Assembly (NCBI RefSeq): GCF_030272615.1
Contig: NC_081414.1
Location: forward strand, 232,612,733-232,676,732
Length of the DNA stretch: 64,000 nt
Direction: 5' to 3'
Origin: Cryptomeria japonica
Taxonomy: Eukaryota; Streptophyta; Pinopsida; Cupressales; Cupressaceae
Positions 24,501 to 36,612 of this stretch are shown piece by piece. The translations under genes were made by a program, and so were the position numbers. Below the pieces are notes generated by a model. The model was not told where the DNA came from, searched no databases, and worked only from the letters and a program-made list of their open reading frames with translations. Every line of letters starts with the position of its first letter. The stretch's first letter is position 1.

Positions 24501-24782
24501 AAATGAAGGAGCTAAACCCTAGAACTGTATCAAGGATTTTCACAGATCTTGTGCTCACTTGCAGGCTTTTTTTTAAAATCTGGCTGACCCTTGTGAAAGA
24601 GGGTTTCTAGCTGCAGAAGATACAAGGGCCAGGAAGCACGGCGATGTCGTAGAGTGCAGGGAACACAGCTTTTTGATCTCTCCTTCCCCTGCTATGGCGC
24701 CAACAGATTTAGCTTTTAAAATTGTGTGGAAGAAGGTTATAGAAGTTTAAGACAAATGCGTTTAAAATCTGAAGCCAGGTAA

Positions 24783-26190
24783 ATGAATAAGAGCCCAAAG
24801 TCGGAACCCAACAGTGATATGGCTATCATGGAGGAGGTGTCTGTGGCTAATCTTGGTGGAGTGATTTTTCCGGCAGAATCGGAGGGAAAAGTCCAAGAAG
24901 GCAAGACAAACATTGTCAACCCTAACGTTCTGCTGACTGTAAGACAGACTCTATTGGTTCTGACCCTAACACTGCTGCTAATTCAGCCATGGAGATAAAA
25001 AAAATGCAGACGTTCGTGCTGACCCAGATGAAACAATGTTAGAATTTCATTCAGGTAAACCCTAGAAATTCAACTTCTGATGATATCATTGAGGTCATTT
25101 CTGAATATCAAAGCAAAAATGTTATTTTGTTTTTTCTAATAGTCCCTTCTGAAACTGATTTTTAGTTTTACAAATGGGCTCGACAAAACTGGGAAAATAA
25201 GGGATGGGAGATTGAAACCCTTCGAGGTCTGGAAAAAGGGTATGTGTCATGTATGTTCAAGTCTTCATCCCATTCTCAAGTTGTCTTGCAATACAGCACT
25301 TAGGTCATTTGTAGGCAAATTTGTTATTTGCAAGCTTGGACCTTTAATTTTCATCCTGAGGGTCACTCTCGCTCACATTATCCCATGTGGATTGAGCTGC
25401 CTTTCATCAATCTAGCTTTCAAACCATTTCTAAAAGCTGTTGTGGCTCAACTAGGGAGAGTAATCCGGTGCAAACATAGTGCTGATAAATTCTCAAGTTT
25501 TCGAGTTCATCCAAGGGTTTGTGTAGAGGTTGATCTTAACAAGCCATCGCCGGAGTCTATTAAACTTTTTGGTCCAGGTTTCGAGTTGGATCAGCCATTA
25601 GTCTATTTGAACAAGCCAAATGCATGTTTTTATTGTTGAAAAGGTCACTTTATCCGCAAATGTCCTTTTAGGAAGAACAATTCTTCTCAGCCACCCTCAA
25701 ATTCTGTCTCTTCTAGTGGTCATGTGTCCTCTCATTTTGTCCCTGCTGCTCAGCCTTCTCCTCTTCTTGAGAAATCTCCTATTTCCTCTTCTCCTCCTAT
25801 CATTTCTCCCGCTGCTCCTGAGACTTCTGCCCCTTCGTTCAAAGATTCAATCATGTCTGACAGGTGGACTTCAGTTAGGAAGAGGAAAAAAATCTCCTGT
25901 CTCTTCTGCTCCCCTTCCTTCCCCTTCTCCTAAGGCTCGTGACTCTCCTCCTCCTCCTTCTCTCGAGGTTCAAGATCCTTCTCCCTTTCTCCCTTCCTCT
26001 CAGCCACGTCCTTGTTCTCCCCATTCCCCTTCTCCTCACTCCCACTCTTGTGACCCCTCCCCTCCCTCTAGTGCTCGTCACTGCTCTTGATCCCCCCCTT
26101 CCATTTCGAAAGACCATGCAGCCCAAGCTCCAGAATTGAATATGGTTAATAGCTTCAATGTGTTGTCCCACACTGAGAACCCCCTCTCAT
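24783..26190 (+). pseudogene. LINE ORF1, DUF4283-like with CCHC zinc knuckle
   Basis: ORF1 proteins of plant LINEs bind RNA and form the ribonucleoprotein with ORF2. The region 25150-25620 reads, over frameshifts, WARQNWENKGWEIETLRGL and then VDLNKPSPESIKLF, a layout like the DUF4283 domain. A zinc knuckle follows at 25625-25663 (C-F-Y-C...G-H-F-I-R-K-C), but an in-frame TGA (25637-25639) sits inside it and it is one residue short. The tail is Ser/Pro-rich up to the ORF2 start at 26198. Several frameshifts and stops make it non-functional. Confidence 0.65.
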
Positions 26191-26197
26191 CTTCATC

Positions 26198-28522
26198 ATG
26201 AACTTTCGGCTCCTTTCTTGGAATGTTCGAGGGATTTCACTCCCTCCTCATAAGTACAAAGTTGAAGACATGATTATTAAATGGAGGCCAGATGGGCTCT
26301 TCCTCCAAGAAGATAAAACTTGTAACTTAAAGCTCGATGCTACTCTATGCAATATTTGGAGGGATGCTAGTTTTTTGCATACTTCTCACAATGATGGCAA
26401 AGGTGGGGCGGTTATTGGCTTTGCTTCATGGATTGCCAAGCACATCATCAACAAAGGTGAGGACCCTTCTCATAATTGTGTTTGGGCCCTTACCTTTATT
26501 AATGATCAGCTCATAGGCTTTTGCTCAATTTACGCCCCAAATCTTGCCAAGGACCATACTGAATTATGGAACTGGATGTCTAGTAGTCTCCTCAATCCTG
26601 AGCATGCTGATATGGGGGGGGAGATTTTAATATGGTTGAGCTTGCTCATGATTGTAGCTGGTCTAAACAGCATGGTCTCAGCCATGAAGAATTGGATAGT
26701 TGGCTATCATGTCGTAATTCCTTGGGAGTAGTGGATCCTATCCATGACAAATTTACCACTCAATCTAGGAATTGGTTTACCTGGTCCAATTGCCGAATGG
26801 GAGTTGAAAGAAAGTTGAGCAAGTTGGACAGATTTTATATTGCCCCTGTTTTACCATTGGTTCAAGACTTAGAAGGCATGTGTGTTCAAGTGGATTTTTC
26901 TGCTACTCTTTTTTATCACTTTCCTATTTTTTGCAATATAAGTTCGCCCCTAACTCATCACATTGATCACTCTCTTCCCTTCAAGCTAAATGTTTCTCAT
27001 TTAAGAAATCCTACTTGTTTAGCTTCTCTTGAGGGGATTTGGAATTCTTTACCTAAGCTAGGTGAAGGGGAGTCTTGGATTAATTGGTGGTGTGTTGCCA
27101 TCACCTAGTGTACTACCTTTTTATGTTCTTTTGGAAAAAATATGGCTTGGCAACATAAACATAAGGAGAAATCCCTTCAAGGCAAATTTGTTCATGCTAG
27201 AAAACTTCTTAATGATGATCCTTCCAACTTTAAAATCCAAACTTTTATTGCTGCAATAGAAGCTCAATTATGTAAAATCGAGAATTATGAAGGACAAGGG
27301 GCTAAAGTCAGATCTAGATTTCACTGGATTAAAGAAGGCAACAAAGGCACTAAATATATTTTAATTACCTTAATTAGAAACATAAACAGGAAAGAATCAG
27401 TGCAATAAGGGACGAATTTGATTGTCTTCAAACTAACACTGCTGGTATATGCAATGTTTTCAAACAATTTTATTAAAGTCTTTTCAAAGATGATCAATGG
27501 CAGGATATTCAACAATCTCTCAAAGATATGGTTCAAACTTACATTCCTAATAGGATAGATTCTGATGACAGTCAATATTTGGACAAAATTTTGTCTTTGC
27601 ATGAGCTAGAAAAGGCTCTTTTCTCTATGGTCCCTTACAAAAGTCTTGGCAATGATGGGCTTCCCATGGAATTCTACTGAGCTATGTGGCAACACATCCC
27701 GGAGGATTTTTATTGTTTATACCTAGAGGCTTATAAAAATGGATCATTGGGTCCTATCATCAATTGTGGTATAATAAAACTTCTTCCTAAAGGTAAGCAA
27801 GAAGACTCCATCTCTGGTTGGCATCCTATAACCTTGCCTAACACTTCCTATAAAATTATAGCAAAAGCCTTGGCTATTAGGATCACACCAATGGTGCAAG
27901 GTATTGTCAGAGTTGAACAAATAGGATTTATTGCTAGCAGATTTATTCTTGACAATCTAATGTTGGCTTGGGAAACTAGTGGATGTGCGCAACAAACAAG
28001 TCAAAATGCCATCTTAGTCAAACTTGATTTCGATAAAGCTTATGATAGGATTCATTGGAGCTTGTTCTTAAAATGCTTCAATGGTTGGCTTTTGGTCCTA
28101 AACTCTGAGCTCATGTTCAAATGCTTTTTCAAGATGCTAATGCTTGGATTATTATCAACAATGTGTTGACATAACCATTTTCTTTACAAAGATCTATTCA
28201 ACAAGGTTGCCCCTTAGCCCCATATCTATATGTTCTCACAACTGATGCTCTAGGAAACTGATATCAACAAAATATGAAGCTGAACTCAAGAATTTCTATC
28301 CCTGATAACATGGTTGTGACTAACTCCCATTATGATAGTTTGTTATTTTTACAAAATTCTGATAAGTGTATTTCAAATGTGATGGTTGTTTCAAGTTCCA
28401 AACATAATAAAACAAAATTTCTCATGGTTCAAAATGGCTCTACCCCTCATTGGATTCCCCAAGAGTGGAAACAAATTAAACACGGGGAAATTATGAGATA
28501 CTTTGCGAATGATATGCGGTGA
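26198..28522 (+). pseudogene. LINE ORF2, AP endonuclease and reverse transcriptase (5' part)
   Basis: ORF2 nicks target DNA and copies the RNA by target-primed reverse transcription. Endonuclease motifs: LLSWNVRGI at the N-terminus, LQEDK (normally LQETK), SIYAPN, GDFNM, TWSN and KLDRFYI; the expected SDH is FYH. A run of eight G (26614-26621) marks a frameshift just before GDFN. Reverse transcriptase motifs: NDGLPMEFY, IIKLLPKGK, QIGFIASRFILDN, LVKLDFDKAYDRI (about 28.01-28.05 kb) and QGCPLAPYLYVL. The catalytic YADD is reduced to Y-D-S (28331-28339), six bases short. Several stops are present, so it is inactive. Confidence 0.88.
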
Positions 28523-28864
28523 AGTTTCTTCCTAATGCTACTGAATGTTTGTCAAAAAATGGCAAAAGATAAGGGTTTAGAGAGGTTCTAAGCTATCCTA
28601 AGAATGGATGGATGAAGAATGACACAAGTGAAACTCTACTAGTTTTAGTCTCGCCATACAAGAACAACTTCACTAGAACTAGTGCAATCTTCTAAGGATA
28701 TTTGGAGGTTTTCAAATCATTGCTAAGCATAGACACCATTATTCAAATGCATATCAATGATCGAGCAACAATCGAACTTAACCAACTTCAAAGGTTCCAG
28801 TTGACCACACAAAGCACACTTACAATCAGCAAGAGGCTAGTGGTATGGATGATGAGTTTCACAA

Positions 28865-31540
28865 TACGTCAAATGCAACATTATCCCATTCAGGTTCGAG
28901 TTCTTGAGTTTTGCTTGCTAAAACCATGAACTCAAGCATATCATTCGGTTGCTCTTTGGTGATCATTCCATCAGTCCCAAGGAAGATAACTCTTATCCTT
29001 TCCTCCGACTCTCTAGCTTCTATGATTGACTTCTTTGAAAGCTTTGACAATGACATTATCCCATTCAGGTTCGAGTTCTTGAGTTTTGCTTGCTAAAACC
29101 ATGAACTCAAGCATATCATTCAGCTGCTCTTTGGTGATCATTCCATCAGTCCCACGGAAGATAACTCTTATCCTTTCCTCCGACTCTCTAGCTTCTATGA
29201 TCGTTCCGGGATCAATCTTTCTGTCTAAAACAATTTGTGCTACTTCCACTATCTTATCATGGGTTCGATGCATATCATCTTGAACTTGACTACATCCATT
29301 TCCAATTTCCTCAAAAATGACTCTTTGTTTGAAGTAGACTTCTCCATCGTAGAAAGCTAGGTGTAGATCCCTCTCTTGTTATCTTCTCTCTTGACAAAAC
29401 TTCTCGGGATGTTTTCCTTATTACTTGAAGCACTGGAATGATGACATCTCTAGCATGAGCAAATGCTTCAAAGGCTTCTATGAGGACATGAGTTCTCCCA
29501 AGAACCTTTATGACTATGTCTAATGTCTTCATTATGCCCTTCATGAACTTGCTCATTCTAGTATATGAATTCTTTGTCCATGTATCCATCAACTGTGCTG
29601 AATTCCTCATCTTCTCCATATGATCAACTGATTCTGGAGGAAGTAAGGGTGGCAGTGTAACTGTTGGACTCTGATGTCTCAATGGCTGCTGAAATTGTTG
29701 AACATAGTTCCTCCACGCACTAATCTCCCTTTCTAATCTTCTATTCTTTTCTATTTCAGCTCTCAACATGTCATTAGCTGCCTTCAATGAATAAGTTGCA
29801 TCACCTATAGCTTGCTCGGAAGTGAGTGGACCCAAATCAATAGTCTCCATGTCATACTCATCTGCTGTGATCTCTCCTTCATACTTCTCAACCCTTGGAG
29901 TAGCTATTTGCAACTTCTTTGATGCCGAATCATCTCTAGTCATCTTTGACAATTTTGTAGCTTTCCTCTTCTCAGTGATTTCTCGAGTTTGGCTTAGAAG
30001 ACTCGCTATATCATATGTTTTCTCTTCCTCAACTACTATCACTTATTGAGCTAGTCTTTCTTTTAGCCATTCTGGAATAGAAGATCTTCCATCTTGAATT
30101 TGTGCTTCTTCATTGATTTGCTCATCTCTAGGTGGTGAGGTGGTCTCATCATTATCCTCTTCTTCGCCTCCTTCGATCTCTTGAATGAGATGGGTGAGAT
30201 CTTCTTGTTCTTTTGATAACTTCTCCTTCCCTTTATCATTGTGGACTGTAGTTTCCGATGATTCATTAGCTCCTTGACTCAACTCCTTTTCTACCCTTTG
30301 TTCTTCATGTCTGGAGGAAGGATGTCTTGGATTCGATTTATGTTTTTTCCTTGAGGGTTCCTTTTCACCACGGTCTTCCTTTCTCTTTGATCCTCTTGAA
30401 TGAGATGGTTGAGGTGCACTCCCACTTGCGCTTGCTTCATCTTCATCATTTGCTCTTTTTTTTGAGTGGAATGTCGGTGCTATATTCTGCTCTTTCAACT
30501 TCTGGTGTTGTATGTCTATCCATACGCGGGTGTATTCCAAAACTGGTTTCATTAACTCCTTCAAATCATCAACCTCCATATCTGCCCATTTGAATTTGAT
30601 CTCTTTGTCTTCTTTGGCGTAGGCTGCTTGGAGATATTTGCCACTATCTTGAACTTGATCGGCAACATGAAACAACTTGCATTTCTTGATGAAATTGAGA
30701 GATAGCCTAGAATACATCTTCTTTTTCATTTCCACATCATTTTGAACGTTCATCCAATAATCCTCAAGATGCCACTGGTGTCCATACTTCTTTCCCAAAA
30801 CTTCGTTTACATTACCATATGGATTGAAGCGATCTCTAGTTGTGAATGGCTTGAGTGTATGGAATGCTAACTCCTCGACATCTTCTGCTGCAAGAGTGGA
30901 GGGGCATACTTCAATAGAATATCCAAGCGTGATACGGAAGGAAACACCAGCTCCATGCTTATGCCTATATGCCTTGACATATGCCAATAACTGTCTCACC
31001 ACCTCGAGTAGCACCACTCTATTTGTTGGGTAGCGTGGCAACATGTAGGGAGGAACAAGACATCCTTGAACTTTGATATATGTGAACTTCGAGGATTGGA
31101 TGAACCATGCACCATGTTGTTCTACCAATGCTTGTGGTTCTGGAGAGTCGTTGTTGCAATCCACCTCGAAGTGTCCTTGTGATATGCATAGTGAATGCAT
31201 CATTGACTCTCCTATTGTGTTGCTTTGGTGGATGCTTAAGTTGTGGATAACAATCATATACCTTAATCTCTCTAGGTCTCCTTCCAACTACGCCCATGTA
31301 CATCAATCTTGGATACTCATAATTTCTTGCTATGAAGTATATGATGTAGGAGCTCATATAGAATGTTCTAGTGCACATCAGCCTCCTCAACTATAGATCA
31401 ATGTTGTTGCTGATCAGTCTTTCCCAATTGATTGCGTTCTTGTCATGAGTAATAGTCTCAATGAAGTAGAACATCCAGTCCTCGAAATATGAAGCCTCAG
31501 GTGCACCAACCAATCGATGGAGTAAGGTGATGAAATATCA
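28865..31540 (-). pseudogene. E4 copy of the unknown element gene, 5'-truncated
   Basis: Homology to E1/E3 begins around ITLLHRLVGAPEASYFEDW (near 31.53 kb); about 190 N-terminal codons and the acceptor region are deleted. Later blocks are clear: FYMSSYIIYF, LPRYPTNRVVLLEVVRQL, LEDYWMN, VADQVQDSGKYLQ, KRKEDRGEKEPSRKKHK, IPEWLKERL, KKLQIATPRVEKYEGEI, and a coiled-coil-like C-terminus. Damage: TAG at 31391-31393 where E1 and E3 have Gln, a frameshift near 31.15 kb, TAA at 30043-30045 and an internal tandem duplication near the end. It has the longest open stretch of the linker and C-terminal half. Confidence 0.82.
28878..29201 (-). repeat. Tandem duplication of 149 bp inside the E4 gene
   Basis: 28878-29026 and 29053-29201 are nearly identical (offset 175 bp), differing at a few bases. 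Both encode, on the minus strand, the C-terminal stretch with GTDGMITKEQ and SKTQELEPEWDN. E3 has one copy. Confidence 0.9.
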
Positions 31541-31779
31541 ACTTAATGGGCTCTATAAGATAGCTATTAAATGAGTCTTGCATCTCAATATGAAATCAAT
31601 TGCTAAATAAGACTGATTTGCTTCTTTAGATGAATTAGGGAAATCTAATTCGCCTTAACAAAATCACTATCAGACCTAAATCAGACCTGTCCCTGATTTT
31701 ATATCAGTCTAAATGATGCATTTACCTCCAATTTCTGATATTTAACTTCAAAATCTAATCATTGATATGAATGTTGATG

Positions 31780-33240
31780 CTCAAGGGTTCGCTGTCTTTC
31801 AAATTCTTCTTAATTCTTTGCTATTGAAGGATAAAATTCGTCCTTCAATCTGCTAAAATTCGCCCTTGTGATGAAATCGCTGTTCTTTCTGGGGTGAATT
31901 CGCTGTAGAAGATGATTAATTCGCCCTCTTGCTGCTAAAGTTCGCCAATCTGCCTTAGCCGACTTACCTCTTCTTGCTTGAATTTCGAATTTTATTATTG
32001 CTGGATTAGTGCATCAAGAAAATTCGCTCACCTACCTCATTTCTTGAAGTTTGCTTATGAGGTTCAATCCTTGAAGTTTGCTCTTATATACCATTTTGTG
32101 AAGTTCGCTCATATCATTGAATTGGTGAAGTTTATTTTCATTAATTCAAGGTAAACATTTTCAAATTTCCTTCTTTCCCCCATCATGAATTTTGCTCATT
32201 CACCTTAATCCTTGAAGTTGAAATTCATTTCTTGTAGCTCCTTACATGAAGTTTGCTCATCTTCAACAAGAAGTTAAAATTCGCTCATGTAGCTCGATTC
32301 ATGAAGTTGATATTCGCTCATGAAGCTTTGAAGATGAAGATCGATCTAATTGGTGTGCACATGAAGTTTGTTTCAATCTCCTTGCTTATTAAGTTCACTT
32401 ATCTTTCTCAACTTACGAAGTTCACTTGTATGAAGTTTGCTCCAAATCCTCAACTCCTGAAGTTCGCTCTGAATCCCCAACTCATGAAGTTCGCTCCAAA
32501 TTCTCAACTCATGAAGTTCGCTCCAAATTCTCAACTCATGAAGTTCCCTCCAAATCATCAAGTCATGAAATTGGCTCTTAATTTTCAACTCATGAAGTTT
32601 GCTTGTGTTGTTGAGTTCGTGAAGTTCATTTCAAATTGAATCCATTCAAAGTAAGTGCTATCAAACATCCTTCACTCCTCTACTTTCAATCATCAAGTTC
32701 AAAGTATGAAGTTCATTTCAAATTGAATCCATTCAAAGTATGAAGTTCGCTCCAAATTCTCAACTCATGAAGTTCGCTCCAAATCATCAAGTCATGAAAT
32801 TGGCTCTTAATTCTCAACTCATGAAGTTTGCTGCTTGTTGAGTTCGTGAAGTTCATTTCAAATTGAATCCATTCAAAGTAAGTGCTATCAAACATCCTTC
32901 ACTCCTCTACTTCCAAGGATTTCCCTGTTGAGAAGTAGATGAGCGAATTTCCCTTGAGTGCTTGAAGGTGAAGTTCACTCATATGTGCTCATTGATGAAG
33001 TTTGCTCCAAATGCTGAAGTCATGAAGTAAAACCTATTGAAGACATGGAGATGAAGTAGATTACAAATGAGCTTGTCAATCTTTTTGTTGCACATGAATT
33101 CAATCCTTGGAACATTTCATTCAAACGCTCAAACTCATACTTACACATATTCTCAAACAAGGCACTCAAGGGAAATTCGCTCATCTACTTCTCAACATGA
33201 AGTTTGCTCCTCTATGCCTAAACATGAAGTTAAGGTTTTG
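31780..33240 (-). repeat. GAAGTTCGCTCC motif array (E4), with a 227-bp duplication
   Basis: More than 20 copies of a CATGAAGTTCGCTCCAAAT-like motif lie in the 5' part of E4. Within it about 32500-32690 recurs at about 32727-32917 (offset 227 bp). On the minus strand the motif is GGAGCGAACTTCATG, the same as in E0, so E0 and E4 belong to one subgroup. Confidence 0.85.
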
Positions 33241-33600
33241 GGGGCTTGGAGAATGAGGTGAATTGAAATCGAATATTGTCTTCTTGTACATCACCTTGAT
33301 TCATTTTCTCCCTTCAAACTTGCGAGATGAGGTCTCTTGGAAACAACTTCAACCAAGGTATTTAAAGTGAATTTTGCCTCTTATGAGAAGAGTTTATCTT
33401 CAACCTTGAACTCTTGAGTGTCACTAACTAGCAACTTCTTTAGACTCTTCAGCTGAGCTCTTGGTTGACTTGCATGACATCTAAACCCTATAAACTTACT
33501 TATTTCATCTGTGAAAAGGGAAGAGACTAGACTAAGAGGCTAGGACTTGGAAAAAAGGGGCCCCCACCTTGATGGGGCGATGTGTGAAATGGTCACAACA

Positions 33601-33859
33601 GGTAGTAGAGGTTTCATTTCTACATCATGGACCCATTGCATCCAACCTAAATGTAAAGGCGGCTTGGGGCTCATTGATACAATAACGCAAGGGCTTTGTC
33701 TTGCTTCCAAATGGATTATTAGAGCTGCCCATAGAGATGAACCGTGGAAGATTCTCATACGGAACTGCATTAATCTTGCCACTGCCAAGGGTTAATGACA
33801 GCAAATGGGATTGCTAGATAAACTTCTTCATGCCTCCTTTTCCAAAATTAAGGCTTCTC
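33601..33859 (+). mobile_element. LINE segment 2, between E4 and E5
   Basis: The plus frame reads FISTSWTHCIQPKCKGGLGL then ASKWIIRA and EPWKILIRN, typical of the region just after the reverse transcriptase core in plant LINE ORF2. Two adjacent stops (33793-33798) interrupt it. TTCTC (33855-33859) is the E5 target duplication. About 75-80 codons expected between segment 1 and this segment are missing. Confidence 0.88.
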
Positions 33860-34049
33860 TGTTGTGCGTTGCACACGCTCCCTGTCGCCTTAATTTTGGA
33901 AAATCACCTTGGATAGGCGTAAGGTAGTAGGAATTGGCGAAGCTCGCCAAACAAGGGCAGTGCGCCTAAAGGTCGAACGAGGACCAAAGTCGCCGTTTTT
34001 CGCACAAGAGCTACGAAGTGGACTACGTAAGGTTTATTCCCGCGAATGT

Positions 34050-35800
34050 TTGTAAGGATTTGAATGAAGGATGATTTTCACCTGCTGATGAAGGGTCAAA
34101 CTCCTTGACCAGAATGCTGAAGTCGCGAAACTTGCCTGAATGCCTTGGGATTCCGAAGCCTCCAAAATCCAAATTTGTGGAATCTGGTGAAAGCTGGTCT
34201 GAGGTCCGATGTTTTACGTAAGTTTTCAAAATTGCCTTAGGGGCCAAATTTCGAACCCAAAGGCCCAAAGGGGTTAAAATTTCACTAAGTTAAAGTTGCC
34301 AAAATCGCCTAGGGGGCCCAATTTCGGATCTTGGGGCGAAAATTTCAAAATTTGATGTTCCCATTTGGTCCAAAAATAATGTGAAATGCCTTTAAGTGTC
34401 GCAAAAGGTAGCTCCAGGTCCGAAAATCACTAAGTATTTCCAAATTCGGACCTTGGGATAAAAACGTTAAAAACGCAAAGTATTCCCAAAAGACCTTCAA
34501 GGTCCACAAACACCCTAAAGCCCCAAATTCAGACTTTAGCTCCGAAATTTAAAAGATGGCAAATTGCAAAAGTGGCGTTGGAGCTCCAAATTTGTAAAAA
34601 GAGCGTTTTGGCCCGAAACTCGCCATGAGACCCATTTTCGGACCCTGGAGAGGTAAGTGAAAGTGTATTGAATTTATAAAAGAGAGGCATTTAGGTCCAA
34701 AAAGCACGTAAAATCTCAATTTCGGACCCAAGCTCCGAAATTTCGAAAAAAAAGGAAAAAGTGCGAAATCTTGCAAAAGGTGGGCCAAGCACCAAAAATC
34801 GCTTAAGGTTCTCATTTTCGGACCATGGGGTGAAACTGGAGAATGCGAAAGAGGTGAAATCTTGCAAAAGACCTTCAAGCTCCGAAAATCACTTAAGTCC
34901 TCATTTTCGGACCGCAGGGGCAAAATTTGAGAAATGTGGGAAGTTGCAAAAACCTCCTCCAGGTCCGAAAAACACTTAAAACCTCCATTTTCGGACCCTA
35001 GCTCCGAAATTTGAAATAATGGCAAACGTGAAAGGTTGCATGAGGATGGTTGAGGTCCGAAATTCACCAAAAGTGGGTCAGGCCCGAAATTCGCCTTAAG
35101 CTTTCATTTTTGGACCCTGGGGGGTAAACCAAAGTGTGTCGAGTTTAAAAAACGTGTTCGAGGTCCGAAATTCGCAAAAGGCGCTTCAAGCTCCGAAAAT
35201 CGCTTAAGTCCTCATTTTCGAACCTTGGGATAAAAATGTAAAACACGAAGTATTTCGAAAAAGACCTTGAGCCCCAAAAATCACTCAAGTCCTCATTTTT
35301 GGACCCTGGGGCGATTTTGGAAAATTTAAAAAGCGTCGAAAGTTGCAAAAGGTTCCTCCAGGTCCGAAGTTCGTTGTATAACCTCATTTTCGGACCCTAG
35401 CCCCGAAATTTCAAAACATATCGAGTTTGTAAAAAGCGCCTTTTAGGTCCGAAGTTGGTGCGAGTTTGTAAAAGGCGCATTTAAAGTCTGAAGTAATCGC
35501 GAAGGGCATTTAGGTCCGAAACCCCCTTTTTTTAGATAGCGAAACATCTAAGAGCGAAAGTTGCAAAGCGCTTAAAGCTCCGAAGAAGCCTGAAAATCGC
35601 GAAATATACTTCAAACGCCCAAAGCCCCAGCAGGTGAAAATCGCAAACTTTCCAAATCACAAAAGAAGTGTTGAGCTCCGAAATTCGCCAGAAATCGCTA
35701 AAATCGCGAAGGGTGCCATGACTCCAAGGTTTTGTGAAGCTTGCAGATAGCGTTAAATTGCCTGAGGTAGGTCCGAAGTTGAAAGGTGGCATCATTCAAA
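34050..35800 (+). repeat. GGTCCGAAA hairpin array (E5)
   Basis: About 30 copies of GGTCCGAAA or its complement TTTCGGACC alternate. Pairs such as GGTCCGAAAAT...ATTTTCGGACC form stems of 9-11 bp around 10-20-base loops (for example near 34880-34912). The motif is different from those of E0-E4. Confidence 0.8.
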
Positions 35801-36172
35801 ATTTTAAAATCCTCCACTTCTCCAAAATAGCTGCGCGCAGGCCCAGATTGGGAAATTCAAAATTTGATAAACCCCCTCCATGCTACTGCATTTCGTGCGA
35901 AGGAGATCACGACAGATTTGAAACGAAGACAGAGCCATTTCGTGTAAATTGTATTCAAGGTAAGGCATTGTGTAAACTTTTCCAAAGCATCCAAATTTAA
36001 ATTGCCAATTGCCCAGGGTAAAAACCATTTAAAATGATAAATTCTCTCTCGTCCAACAACCGCAAAAAAATTTAAACCAAAGAGATAACCGTTGGAATTC
36101 GAAACTTTGCGGGATCGTCCGTTCATTTCACGCGGCAAGGTCGGGCAATCTCTCGCCATCCGCTCTCATCAA

Positions 36173-36607
36173 GTAAGTACGCTTTGTCTCATATGATCAT
36201 TTGAAAATGCTTAAATCGAATAGACAAATGCATGAAATTTGATCAAAATGCTTGAATTCTTGAAATATGCATCTCTTTCGCTCATAAAATGTTGTTCAAA
36301 GCACTCGAAATTTAGAATTCACCCCTAAGGCTTTGCCAGAAATTGCATCTCTTTTCAAACTTAGGAGAACTTTTCATGCTTTGTCTCTGTTGAAATTAAT
36401 TCAAAATCCAGAAAGCGTTAAGTATAAATTCGCAATCAAAAATCTTCATGAATGCTGTGGTTAAAATTGATCAAGCCCTTTTTAGCTAGAAATGTCGCCC
36501 CATGTCCAATCTAAATTTTAAATTAATTCCGGCATGCTGGAGCATTTTTCTATCTAACCTGCCTTGCTTTTCTTGTATCACCTCGTAATCCACATCCGGC
36601 TGTGCAG
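36173..36607 (+). other. Probable leader intron of the E5 gene
   Basis: A donor CAA|GTAAGTAC at 36173 and a pyrimidine-containing acceptor ending GGCTGTGCAG at 36607 bracket 435 AT-rich bases. The gene's ATG (36613) follows five bases after the acceptor, as in E1 and E3. The donor could equally be further upstream (AAG|GTAAGG near 35961). Confidence 0.5.
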
Positions 36608-36612
36608 GATAA

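Larger units (their letters stand above)
24500..28530 (+). mobile_element. LINE (non-LTR retrotransposon), segment 1: ORF1 and most of ORF2
   Basis: ORF1-like sequence with a zinc knuckle is followed by an endonuclease and reverse transcriptase, the order of plant L1-type LINEs. The element continues at 33601-33859 and 41182-42462 after two later insertions. The 5' limit is approximate; I could not find a target duplication. The break with E4 lies between about 28500 and 28560. Confidence 0.85.
28530..33600 (-). mobile_element. E4, 3'-truncated member of the E family inserted in the LINE
   Basis: The minus-strand 5' end is intact at 33600 (TGTTGTGACCATTTCACA, then CCCCA...TGGGG) and is followed on the right by GGTAG and LINE sequence. 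The other end (a TGTTG... start in plus orientation) and a left GGTAG are missing. The left ~370 bp still match the 3' region of E3 (for example the CCAGTTGACCACRCAA box at about 28798), but promoter, donor and terminal hairpin are gone. The gene lacks its first ~190 codons. Confidence 0.85.

Noticed and set aside
25620-26171. Overlapping Ser/Pro- and Arg-rich ORFs on both strands
   Set aside because: Shadows of the pyrimidine-rich tail of LINE ORF1.
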